A stretch of 64,000 nt of DNA. It comes from an uncultured Muribaculaceae bacterium. GTDB lineage: Bacteria > Bacteroidota > Bacteroidia > Bacteroidales > Muribaculaceae. A model generated the notes under the pieces. The model did not search any database and had not been told where the DNA came from. It worked only from the letters and a program-made list of their open reading frames with translations. A program made the position numbers and the translations under genes. This document shows, piece after piece, positions 8,454 to 15,669 of the stretch. The stretch's first letter is position 1. Each line of letters begins with the position of its first letter. The stretch is taken from contig CAJTZS010000006.1 of NCBI GenBank assembly GCA_910584055.1, forward strand, positions 1-64,000, given 5' to 3'.

Positions 8454-9824
8454 ATGTTGAAAGTTTTGAAATTTGGCGGCACATCCGTCGGCACAATTGA
8501 TAGTCTCCGCAATGTGAAGAATATTGTGGAGAGTCTGGAGAGCCCTGCTATCGTTGTGGTGTCGGCCCTCGGTGGCTTGACCGACAGGCTCATAGCCACA
8601 GCTAAATCTGCCTCGGAAGGAAAGGAAGACTATGTGGATGAGATGAAAATAATCCGCAAACGTCATTATGATATAATTGAAGCTTTGATTCCTGACGATC
8701 GCAGGGATGGTGTTCTTTCGATAGTGAATTCCCTGCTTGACATGCTCGAGGAGAGATACAAGGGCCTTACCCTTATCCGTATACTTCCCGAACGCACGTT
8801 GGCAGAGGTGGTCAGTTTCGGTGAGCGAATGTCATCGGTTATCGTTGCCGGCATGCTTGAAAACGCAACTCATCATGATTCGCTTGGTATAATAAAGACT
8901 GAGAAATGGTTTAACCGCAATATTGCGGACCGTGCCCTCACCGACAGCCTTATAAGGGAAGAATTCAAACTTCCTTTGATGCGACATGCCGTGGCAGGAG
9001 GGTTTATTTCTACCGATAAAGACACCGGTGAGATTACTAATCTTGGAAGGGGAGGCAGCGATTACACTGCGGCTCTTATAGCGGCTGCGCTTGATGCAGA
9101 CCTGCTTGAGATATGGACTGACGTCGATGGTTTCCTTACAGCAGATCCACGAGTAATCGGGGATGCCGCGATAATTCCGGAGATGTCCTTTATAGAGAGT
9201 ATGGAACTGTGTTCATTCGGGGCAAAAGTGATTTATCCTCCAACTATATATCCCGTATTTCATAAGAATATTCCGATAAAGATTCTGAATACCTTCAATC
9301 CTGCGGCACCGGGAACATATATATCCGACAATGTCCCTGATAAAGGGAAGCCAAGGGGTGTGTCTTCTCTTAATAACACATCCATGATAACCATGTGCGG
9401 TCCACTGACTTCGAATGTTGCAGAGATAAATTCACGCGCATATAATGCTATGGCACGCAATGGTATCAGTGTGTTCCTCGTTGCTCAGCCATCGGTGGAA
9501 AAATCGTTCTCAATAGCTATGCCCCAGATGGATGGAGAAAAGGCTTTGAAGCAGTTGAGACTTGAATTCTCTCCTGAAATTCAAAATGGAGAACTGACGG
9601 CTATAGATAAGACCGATGATTTATCAGTGATAGCTGTCGTAGGTGAGGGTATCAAGCAGGTGAAGAAGCTTGGACCGGATATTGTAAAGGAATTGCAGGG
9701 GGCATCGGTAGATGTAAAAGCGATTTCGGATGGTGCATCCGACACTACGATAGCCGTTGTTGTGAGCAGCGCGAAAGTTAAGGAGGGACTGACTTTGATT
9801 CATTCCCTCTGTTTCCCTAAATAA
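8454..9824 (+). CDS. lysC: Aspartate kinase (monofunctional)
   Basis: A 456-residue aspartokinase that phosphorylates aspartate, the first step to lysine/diaminopimelate, threonine and methionine. It starts with KFGGTSVG (residues 5-12), the ATP/aspartate signature. SFGERMSS (about 122-129) and GRGGSDYTAALIAAAL (about 201-216) are further kinase-domain motifs. The C-terminal 140 residues are a pair of ACT domains (SVIAVVGEGIKQ and VDVKAISDGASDTTIAVVV), so feedback inhibition by lysine or threonine is expected. There is no fused homoserine dehydrogenase. The next gene starts 19 bp downstream on the same strand. Confidence 0.93.
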   Translation: MLKVLKFGGTSVGTIDSLRNVKNIVESLESPAIVVVSALGGLTDRLIATAKSASEGKEDYVDEMKIIRKRHYDIIEALIPDDRRDGVLSIVNSLLDMLEERYKGLTLIRILPERTLAEVVSFGERMSSVIVAGMLENATHHDSLGIIKTEKWFNRNIADRALTDSLIREEFKLPLMRHAVAGGFISTDKDTGEITNLGRGGSDYTAALIAAALDADLLEIWTDVDGFLTADPRVIGDAAIIPEMSFIESMELCSFGAKVIYPPTIYPVFHKNIPIKILNTFNPAAPGTYISDNVPDKGKPRGVSSLNNTSMITMCGPLTSNVAEINSRAYNAMARNGISVFLVAQPSVEKSFSIAMPQMDGEKALKQLRLEFSPEIQNGELTAIDKTDDLSVIAVVGEGIKQVKKLGPDIVKELQGASVDVKAISDGASDTTIAVVVSSAKVKEGLTLIHSLCFPK

Positions 9825-9843
9825 GCTCTAAAAATAATTTATT

Positions 9844-10464
9844 ATGGATATAAAGAATATAAAATACGAGATAAGTAACGAAAACCCGCAGAAGTGTCCC
9901 GACACGCATGTTCCCGAATATGCTTTTATCGGGAGATCTAATGTCGGCAAATCATCGCTTATAAACATGCTCGGAAAGAGCAAGAGTCTCGCCAAGACTT
10001 CACAGAAACCGGGGAAGACCTTGTTGATAAACCATTTCAAGGTTGATAACGGGGAGTGGTATCTGGTCGATCTTCCCGGTTATGGATATGCAGCGAGGGG
10101 AAAGGAACAGCGGGAGAAGCTCGCCCAGATTATCAAGGGGTACATCCTCGAACGTGAACAGCTCACATCGCTTTTCGTTCTTATAGACATACGCCATGAA
10201 CCGCAGAAGATTGATATTGAATTTCTTGACTGGCTCGGCGAAAACGGGATACCGTTCTCTATTGTATTCACCAAGGCCGATAAACTCGGCCCGGTAGCGG
10301 CGCAGCAAAATGTGGAAGCTTATGAGAAGGAACTTCTAAAGAGATGGGAAGAGCTGCCGCCTGTTTTTGTAACCTCCTCAGAGAAAGGGAAAGGGCGGCA
10401 GGAATTGCTTGATTATATTTATTCTATAAACAAGGAACTGAAAGACTCGAAAACAGAAGATTAA
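9844..10464 (+). CDS. engB: Ribosome biogenesis GTPase YihA/YsxC/EngB
   Basis: A 206-residue TRAFAC GTPase needed for late assembly of the large ribosomal subunit (and in some species coupled to division). Visible motifs are G1 GRSNVGKSS (about 29-37), the G2 region PGKT, G3 DLPGYGYA (about 74-81), G4 TKAD (about 141-144) and G5 VTSSEKGKG (about 175-183). The length is normal. It is 19 bp downstream of lysC and 13 bp upstream of the GtrA gene, in one probable operon. Confidence 0.95.
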   Translation: MDIKNIKYEISNENPQKCPDTHVPEYAFIGRSNVGKSSLINMLGKSKSLAKTSQKPGKTLLINHFKVDNGEWYLVDLPGYGYAARGKEQREKLAQIIKGYILEREQLTSLFVLIDIRHEPQKIDIEFLDWLGENGIPFSIVFTKADKLGPVAAQQNVEAYEKELLKRWEELPPVFVTSSEKGKGRQELLDYIYSINKELKDSKTED

Positions 10465-10477
10465 GAAGCTCTAAGCC

Positions 10478-10921
10478 ATGAAGAAACTGCATGTTGACAA
10501 GGAAAAATTGCTGAAAAGCAATGACAGCCGGTCGGAGGCGATAAGGTTTGTGGCAGTTGGTGGATTTGCCACGGTGCTGCAATATGGGATGTATGTGGTT
10601 TTCGTAAATGCCGTCGGCACTACGGCCGTGGTGTCTACAATGATCAGTTATGCAATCAGCTTTGTCGCCAATTTCTTTTTGTCAAGTTATTTTACCTTCC
10701 ACAGCAATCCCAATGCAAAGAAAGGTCTGGCGTTTACGTTGAGCCATCTTATAAACATGGGGATGCAGACCGGTTTTGTAGCTATATTCAAAGGCATTGT
10801 CGGACCGACATTGGCGTTGCTTCCGGCGTTGGCGATATGTGTGCCGATAAATTTCTTCCTTGTGAGGTTTGCGTTCAAGGCGAAGATATTTCAGGGGAGT
10901 CTGAGGAAACGCAAGAAATGA
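10478..10921 (+). CDS. GtrA-family small membrane protein
   Basis: A 147-residue protein with four predicted membrane helices and a charged N-terminus. The segment EAIRFVAVGGFATVLQYGMYVV is the typical first helix of GtrA proteins, and ISYAISFVANFFLSSYFTF is the conserved second to third region. Family knowledge: GtrA proteins are thought to flip or handle undecaprenyl-phosphate-linked sugars with a partner glycosyltransferase such as a GtrB/DPM-like enzyme. The enzyme at 6600-7334 would be a plausible partner, but the two are not in one operon. Confidence 0.85.
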   Translation: MKKLHVDKEKLLKSNDSRSEAIRFVAVGGFATVLQYGMYVVFVNAVGTTAVVSTMISYAISFVANFFLSSYFTFHSNPNAKKGLAFTLSHLINMGMQTGFVAIFKGIVGPTLALLPALAICVPINFFLVRFAFKAKIFQGSLRKRKK

Positions 10922-11017
10922 GGGATTGCATTGCGCGGCACTGCCGTGCCTGCACTCAACTTTTTGTGGCTAAAGACCATTATAAATATATTAAAGATAT
11001 ATAAGGATATATAAGAT

Positions 11018-11458
11018 ATGAATATGGAGAAGGTTGCATTTGCCAGCGATCATGCCGGCTATGAATTGAAAGAGGTCTTAAAAAGATATATGACCGAAAA
11101 AGGATATGAAGTGGTGGATTTCGGGACAGACAGCGAGGAATCCTGTGATTATGCCGACTATGCCCATCCTGCCGCGGTGGCAGTGGAGAAAGGTGAGTGC
11201 TCTTTCGGTATAGCCATGTGCGGTTCAGGCAACGGTATAGGCATGACTTTGAATAAGCATCAAGGGATACGCGCAGGTCTTGCGTGGATGGAGGATCTGG
11301 CTGATCTCGCAAAACGTCACAACAATGCGAATTTCCTTGTGTTGCCGGCTCGCTTCATTTCCGAGTCTCTTGCAAAGAGTATCGTTGACGCCTATCTGGC
11401 AGCTCCGTTCGAGGGAGGGCGACATCAGCGCCGCATAGATAAGATTCCTGTGCTCTGA
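11018..11458 (+). CDS. rpiB: Ribose-5-phosphate isomerase B
   Basis: A 146-residue RpiB/LacAB-type isomerase interconverting ribose-5-phosphate and ribulose-5-phosphate in the pentose phosphate pathway. AFASDHAGYELK (about 7-18) carries the Asp-His phosphate/sugar site. CGSGNGIGMTLNKHQGIRAGL (about 68-88) holds the catalytic cysteine loop. HNNANFLVLPARF is the conserved C-terminal strand. An alternative ATG lies six bases downstream. folB follows after 13 bp. Confidence 0.94.
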   Translation: MNMEKVAFASDHAGYELKEVLKRYMTEKGYEVVDFGTDSEESCDYADYAHPAAVAVEKGECSFGIAMCGSGNGIGMTLNKHQGIRAGLAWMEDLADLAKRHNNANFLVLPARFISESLAKSIVDAYLAAPFEGGRHQRRIDKIPVL

Positions 11459-11471
11459 TAGAAGTTGCCTG

Positions 11472-11834
11472 ATGGAGGTTTTGAGAATTAATCTTAATGA
11501 CCTGAGATTCTATTCAAGGATAGGGGTGTTCGATCAGGAGCGGAAGGTAGGTAATGAATATGTTGTCAACGTCAGTGTGGCATACGATGCATGTTTATTT
11601 GAAGAGGAGAATCTTGCATCTTCGATTTCTTACGCAGATGTGTATGAAGAAATAAAGGATGAGATGCAAGGTGAATGCCTATTGCTCGAAACTGTAGCTC
11701 TCCGTATATCGAGAAGAATATCAGGGCGTTGGATGACAGCGCAAGAGATTCGGGTGAAAATAGACAAGTGCGTGCCTCCGGTATCCGCTATTGTCGGTAG
11801 CTGCGGGGTGGAATATTTTTGGAAAAAAAATTAA
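11472..11834 (+). CDS. folB: Dihydroneopterin aldolase
   Basis: A 120-residue protein converting dihydroneopterin to 6-hydroxymethyl-dihydropterin in folate synthesis. LRFYSRIGVFDQERKVG (about 8-24) contains the family's Gxx..E pattern. SYADVYEEI supplies the conserved Tyr, LLETVALRI the pterin-binding Glu, and VRVKIDK (here IRVKIDKCVPPV) the catalytic Lys strand. The length is normal for the homo-octameric enzyme. It is likely co-transcribed with rpiB. Confidence 0.92.
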   Translation: MEVLRINLNDLRFYSRIGVFDQERKVGNEYVVNVSVAYDACLFEEENLASSISYADVYEEIKDEMQGECLLLETVALRISRRISGRWMTAQEIRVKIDKCVPPVSAIVGSCGVEYFWKKN

Positions 11835-11840
11835 GAAATA

Positions 11841-11872
11841 TTTGGTGAAATCGCCAAAAAGCATTAATTTTG
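11841..11872 (+). promoter_or_regulatory. Promoter of the tandem tRNA-Arg genes
   Basis: TTTG at 11841-11844 and TAATTTTG at 11865-11872 are 20 bp apart, a perfect Bacteroidetes housekeeping promoter. It lies 34 bp before the first tRNA. Confidence 0.75.
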
Positions 11873-11906
11873 CAATCGCAAATCGGAAATAACCCGAAGA
11901 CGCAAT

Positions 11907-11980
11907 GGTTCGTTAGCTCAATTGAATAGAGCATCTGACTACGGATCAGAAGGTTGCAGGTTTGAATCCTGCACGAATCA
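11907..11980 (+). tRNA. tRNA-Arg (anticodon ACG), copy 1
   Basis: A 74-nt cloverleaf. The acceptor arm GGTTCGT pairs with ACGAATC (one G-U). The anticodon stem TCTGA/TCAGA encloses the loop CTACGGA, giving anticodon ACG. The T arm is CAGGT-TTGAATC-CTGC-like. CCA is not encoded. Confidence 0.95.
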
Positions 11981-11987
11981 CAATAAT

Positions 11988-12061
11988 GGCTCCTTAGCTC
12001 AATTGAATAGAGCATCTGACTACGGATCAGAAGGTTGCAGGTTTGAATCCTGCAGGAGTCA
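11988..12061 (+). tRNA. tRNA-Arg (anticodon ACG), copy 2
   Basis: A 74-nt cloverleaf separated by 7 nt from copy 1 and identical to it except in the acceptor stem (GGCTCCT/AGGAGTC), where changes are compensated on both strands. The anticodon is ACG. CCA is not encoded. The pattern indicates recent duplication or gene conversion with a maintained acceptor stem. Confidence 0.95.
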
Positions 12062-12065
12062 CAAG

Positions 12066-12098
12066 AAAGGCACTTACTATGACGTAAGTGCCTTTTTT
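12066..12098 (+). terminator. Intrinsic terminator after the tRNA genes
   Basis: The arms AAAGGCACTTAC (12066-12077) and GTAAGTGCCTTT (12084-12095) form a perfect 12-bp stem with a 6-nt loop, followed by T residues to 12098. It can act in both directions, which suits the convergent kup gene ending at 12121. Confidence 0.9.
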
Positions 12099-12120
12099 GT
12101 ATCCCGGGGTATTTGCGCCT

Positions 12121-14085
12121 CTATTCGTCGGTATATTCACTTTGCGGCATGATGCGTCTGCCGGGCGTGGTGTTGATAATCAGGGGGACAGTTTCAGCCG
12201 TAACCATACTCGTGTCGAGTCCGAATGCTTCCTGGTCTGTGATACCGAGACGGCGCAGACGCTGATGCATCCGCATTATGAAGGCAGGCCAGCGCGGACA
12301 GTTGCTTGAGGCCGAGAATATGCGTCTTATGATGATAAACCGGAAATCACCGGGAATGCCACGTTCCCTGAGCGACGGGAAACTGCTCCGGAGGTCAAGC
12401 TTCCCTTGACTCACAAGGTCTTCGATGATTTGACGTATATATACGTTTATCTTAGGCTGAACCCTGAATCCGAGATTGATGTCGATACGGTAGATTGTTT
12501 CAGGCACTACGACCTTGGCAGAATATTCCAGAGTGTCGGGTGAGTCAACGTGTGTGACATGCACAAACCAATAATGGTCCGCGCGTTTGGGCTGTTTGTT
12601 GATGATGGAATAAAGCACTTTGCTCTCGATTTTGTTGTCATCGGAGGACTGCACGAGATAGACAAGATTGGAAGTGAATTTAGGTATCTCGTTGTCGTTT
12701 TTTATCGCCTGTATAATATCTGTGGCTTTATCCAGGTCATAATACTGCACATAAGATGTCCTAAGACGGATCGCCTTGTTCCATATAATCATTATGGTAG
12801 CTACGACTCCCGCTATGATGATGCTGAACCACCCTCCATGTGTGAACTTGAAAAGATTGGCTACGAAGAATATGCCCTCGATAATGCCGAAGAAAACCAG
12901 GAATGCGGAACAAATCACAATGTTTATGTTCAGGCTGCGTAGATAGAACGTCAGAAGCACCGTGGTCATAAGCATAGTGATAGTTATCGCAAGTCCATAT
13001 GCTGCCTCCATATGGCTTGAATCGCGGAATATCAGCACGGTGAGCAGGCAACCTGCAAGTAGCGACCAGTTCACTGCCGGGATATACAGTTGACCTTTTT
13101 CTCTTGACGGATATTTTATCTTGAGTTTAGGCCAGAACACAAGATTCATGGCTTCCGAGAATATAGTGAAAGACCCGCTAAGTAACGCCTGGCTTGCTAT
13201 AATGGCAGCCCCCGTTGACATTATGACACCGATTATCGTGAACCAGGACGGCATGATTCCATAGAAAGGATTTATGTCGGCAGTGTCGGGTGTTGCAAGC
13301 AACCATGCCCCCTGTCCGAGATAATTGAGTATCAGCATGATCTTTACAAATATCCAGCTTACGGAAATATTTTTACGTCCGCAATGACCGAGATCGGAAT
13401 ACAAAGCCTCTGCACCTGTAGTACATAGGAACACAGCTCCTAATATAAGGAACCATTCGGGATTGTTACACAATAGTTTTATCGCCCACCAGGGATTGAA
13501 GGCTTTGAATACTCCCGGCCAAAGATATATATTCACCGATCCTAATATTCCCAGCATGAGGAACCATAATAGCATGAACGGTCCGAAAAACTTACCGATC
13601 TTGCCTGTGCCCATCTGCTGCACGATGAATATAAACAAGATGATAAGTATTACGATAGGCAAGATTGGCACGTGCGGCATTATGATTCCGAGGCCTTCGA
13701 TAGCGGATGTGACGGTTACGGCAGGAGTTATGACCCCGTCTGCGACAAGAGCCGCGGCACCTATTGCCGCTACAATCCAGAGTTTTTTGCCGTATTTCTT
13801 TCTCAGCAACGCAAACAAAGCGAGGATGCCCCCCTCCCCCTTGTTGTCGGCACGCAATGCAAGCAGCACATACTTGATGGTTGTCTGAAGAGTCAGAGTC
13901 CATATCACGCAAGAGATAGCGCCGATTATATACTCCGCATTATACTGCGGATTCACTCCGGTGATAGCCTTCATCACATACAACGGAGATGTCCCGATAT
14001 CTCCGAAAACGATACCGAGAGTCACAAGCAACCCCGCCATAGTGAGGCGACGGATAGACGATTTGTCAGATGTAGTCGAGTTCAT
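12121..14085 (-). CDS. kup: KUP-family low-affinity potassium transporter
   Basis: A 654-residue inner-membrane protein. LGIVFGDIGTSPLYVMKAI (about 20-38) is the KUP/HAK signature. DNKGEGGILALFALLR (about 79-94) and the series of about 12 hydrophobic helices to residue about 440 follow. The C-terminal 200 residues form the cytoplasmic domain. It imports K+ with protons. The gene is solitary. The start codon lies at the edge of a 17-bp tandem duplication (14083-14116), and nested inverted repeats lie upstream. Confidence 0.93.
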   Translation of the reverse strand: MNSTTSDKSSIRRLTMAGLLVTLGIVFGDIGTSPLYVMKAITGVNPQYNAEYIIGAISCVIWTLTLQTTIKYVLLALRADNKGEGGILALFALLRKKYGKKLWIVAAIGAAALVADGVITPAVTVTSAIEGLGIIMPHVPILPIVILIILFIFIVQQMGTGKIGKFFGPFMLLWFLMLGILGSVNIYLWPGVFKAFNPWWAIKLLCNNPEWFLILGAVFLCTTGAEALYSDLGHCGRKNISVSWIFVKIMLILNYLGQGAWLLATPDTADINPFYGIMPSWFTIIGVIMSTGAAIIASQALLSGSFTIFSEAMNLVFWPKLKIKYPSREKGQLYIPAVNWSLLAGCLLTVLIFRDSSHMEAAYGLAITITMLMTTVLLTFYLRSLNINIVICSAFLVFFGIIEGIFFVANLFKFTHGGWFSIIIAGVVATIMIIWNKAIRLRTSYVQYYDLDKATDIIQAIKNDNEIPKFTSNLVYLVQSSDDNKIESKVLYSIINKQPKRADHYWFVHVTHVDSPDTLEYSAKVVVPETIYRIDINLGFRVQPKINVYIRQIIEDLVSQGKLDLRSSFPSLRERGIPGDFRFIIIRRIFSASSNCPRWPAFIMRMHQRLRRLGITDQEAFGLDTSMVTAETVPLIINTTPGRRIMPQSEYTDE

Positions 14086-14116
14086 AGCATAATAACGATC
14101 ATAGCATAATAACGAT
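14083..14116 (-). repeat. 17-bp tandem duplication at the kup start codon
   Basis: CATAGCATAATAACGAT occurs twice head to tail (14083-14099 and 14100-14116). On the - strand the proximal copy ends in the kup ATG, and the distal copy carries the same sequence, so there is a second ATG 17 nt upstream in another frame. Confidence 0.9.
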
Positions 14117-14173
14117 CATACATCATTAATAACAATCAAAGCGGCGTGTTTGCTTTAAGCGTCAAATTCGGAG

Positions 14174-14286
14174 CCGTTGTTGCTCGCAACGGCGGCATTG
14201 AGACAATCATGTAATATAACAGACCCCATGTCGATTAAGGTGTCAAGCCTTCTTAATCGCATGGGGTTCTTAGGAATTGATTGTCT
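14174..14286. repeat. Nested inverted repeats between kup and its upstream neighbour
   Basis: AGACAATCA (14201-14209) and TGATTGTCT (14278-14286) are inverted copies. Inside them CCCCATG (14224-14230) pairs with CATGGGG near 14260-14266, with complementary GATTAAG/CTTAATC-type segments further in. A separate hairpin, GCCGTTG/CAACGGC, lies next to this at about 14173-14193. The rest of 14117-14339 has no gene. It could be a kup leader structure or a terminator for the gene ending at 14340. Confidence 0.6.
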
Positions 14287-14339
14287 TTGTTATGTTTCCG
14301 CCTTGTTTAAAATGAGGACTTTATCGTATGGCGCCTGAA

Positions 14340-15128
14340 TTATCTATTACTTCCATTGGCAAAACATTTCTCAGTCTTGTCTCCGCATTTCCGAATGTAA
14401 AGCCCCCTTTCCGGCATTCCCGTCAGCTTCCTCCCCGTCAAGTCAAAATACTCGTAAGACTTAAGGGACTGTTCTATAGTTAAGTCCTCAACATTCACAG
14501 GAGTATCAGATAGATCAAGAAAACTGTTATTATGAACAATTTTTATTCCGTAGAACTGTATTCTTCTTCTCTGACTGGATGGTTTAATTTCTATAAGTAA
14601 ACTTTCTAACGGTAGTTCATTTAGTCCGGTTATAGAAATATACGGCACACTTATGCTGCCATATTTCCCTTTTATCCCATCAATAATTTTTTGGCAATTA
14701 TCGATATAAGCAGCACTTTTAAATCCTAATTCATATGATTTTGCCTCATTCTCATTTATTGAAACCCACAAGGGAGTGCTATTATTGTCGCAATCATTTG
14801 CAAATATTTGCATGTATTTTGCCTGCAATATTTTTGTTCGATTGAAATATATTCTTATGAACGATGACGTCGTAGAATTTAGCTCTTGATTTATCTCTAT
14901 GCCAGACTTTTCATTATTAAGATTTATATTTTGACATTCTATGCTTTTAATCCATTCAAGTGATTCCTCCGTCAGAATATTCATGAGATCTTCTGAAGTG
15001 CAATTATTAACTTTGACTTTGGGAGTTTCCTTAAGAAATGCAATGATGGCCTGTGCATTAGTGGTGTCGCAATATGATGATATGGCGATGAGGAAGAGTA
15101 ATAAGGTTCTTGTGTAGAAATGTTTCAT
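14340..15128 (-). CDS. Unrecognised secreted protein with C-terminal sorting-like tail
   Basis: A 262-residue protein with a signal peptide (MKHFYTRTLLLFLIAISSYC...NAQA). The middle has no domain I recognise and is rich in Asn, Ser, Ile and Lys. The last 40 residues, YFDLTGRKLTGMPERGLYIRK, resemble the C-terminal tails of Bacteroidetes proteins exported by the type IX system or carrying the related short beta domain (pattern YDLxGRxL...PxxGIYI). The gene is more AT-rich than its neighbours. It is alone on its transcript with its own promoter upstream. Confidence 0.65.
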   Translation of the reverse strand: MKHFYTRTLLLFLIAISSYCDTTNAQAIIAFLKETPKVKVNNCTSEDLMNILTEESLEWIKSIECQNINLNNEKSGIEINQELNSTTSSFIRIYFNRTKILQAKYMQIFANDCDNNSTPLWVSINENEAKSYELGFKSAAYIDNCQKIIDGIKGKYGSISVPYISITGLNELPLESLLIEIKPSSQRRRIQFYGIKIVHNNSFLDLSDTPVNVEDLTIEQSLKSYEYFDLTGRKLTGMPERGLYIRKCGDKTEKCFANGSNR

Positions 15129-15669
15129 AATTTTGGGCTTATTTGTGGGTTGGTAATTTCCGGGGAGGTTTTATTTCTTCGGCAGTGAGTAAAGGCATAT
15201 TAGGAATGTGAGATTGTAAATCTTGCTTAAAATCAATACATTCTGCTTATGTTTGTCGCAAAAGTATAAAAATTTTGCATCTGTGCCAAATTTTTGAACA
15301 TAAATTTTCAAATTTCTTTAAATTTTTCTTTTGATTAATGAAAGATTCATAAATAAATCCTATATTTGCATCGTAAAATTGCTGAAATGCTAAATTTCAT
15401 GCGAAGCTCCCGCTTCTTCACTTAACTTAAGTCGCGAACAAGAAGTTGCAGCCGAAACCTAATATTGAGTTTGAGTCAGAATTAGAGTTGAGACACAGCC
15501 GAATCCTAATCTCAAGACTGAGTCTTCTGCCGCTGGCGAGATATCGGGCGCAGATCTCTGGTTTAGTGCTGAGGCGGTAGCCGAAGTTGGCTGAGAGAAT
15601 CGGCAGCCGAATTTCAGCAAGCAGGGGGCAGCCGGGCAATTTAATTATTTGTATTTTAAGCGGAGTTAT
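15129..15669. other. Non-coding stretch with a promoter and degenerate CAGCCGAA repeats
   Basis: Near 15129 it contains the leader of the (-) gene. Around 15402-15417 there is a small hairpin (GAAGC/GCTTC). From 15449 to 15636 the octamer CAGCCGAA or a one-base variant recurs (15449, 15496, 15578, 15604, 15629). The first two copies share the longer form CAGCCGAA-N-CCTAAT. A TATATTTG -7 candidate at 15361-15368 could serve the transposase-like gene but lacks a well-spaced -33 box. Confidence 0.5.
15259..15290 (-). promoter_or_regulatory. Promoter of the secreted-protein gene at 14340-15128
   Basis: On the - strand TTTG (15290-15287) and TACTTTTG (15266-15259) are separated by 20 bp, a full consensus match. 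The leader would be about 125 nt. Confidence 0.65.

Noticed and set aside
7413..8666. 102-residue N-terminal extension of the DUF2156 protein
   Set aside because: It overlaps the divergent aspartate kinase gene and its promoter; the ATG at 8360 matches the family start.
11922..12152. 76-codon ORF with repeated RASDYGSEGCRFESC
   Set aside because: It is the translation of the two tandem tRNA-Arg genes and their terminator, a well-known false protein.
12550..12942. 130-codon ORF on the + strand
   Set aside because: Antisense shadow of kup.
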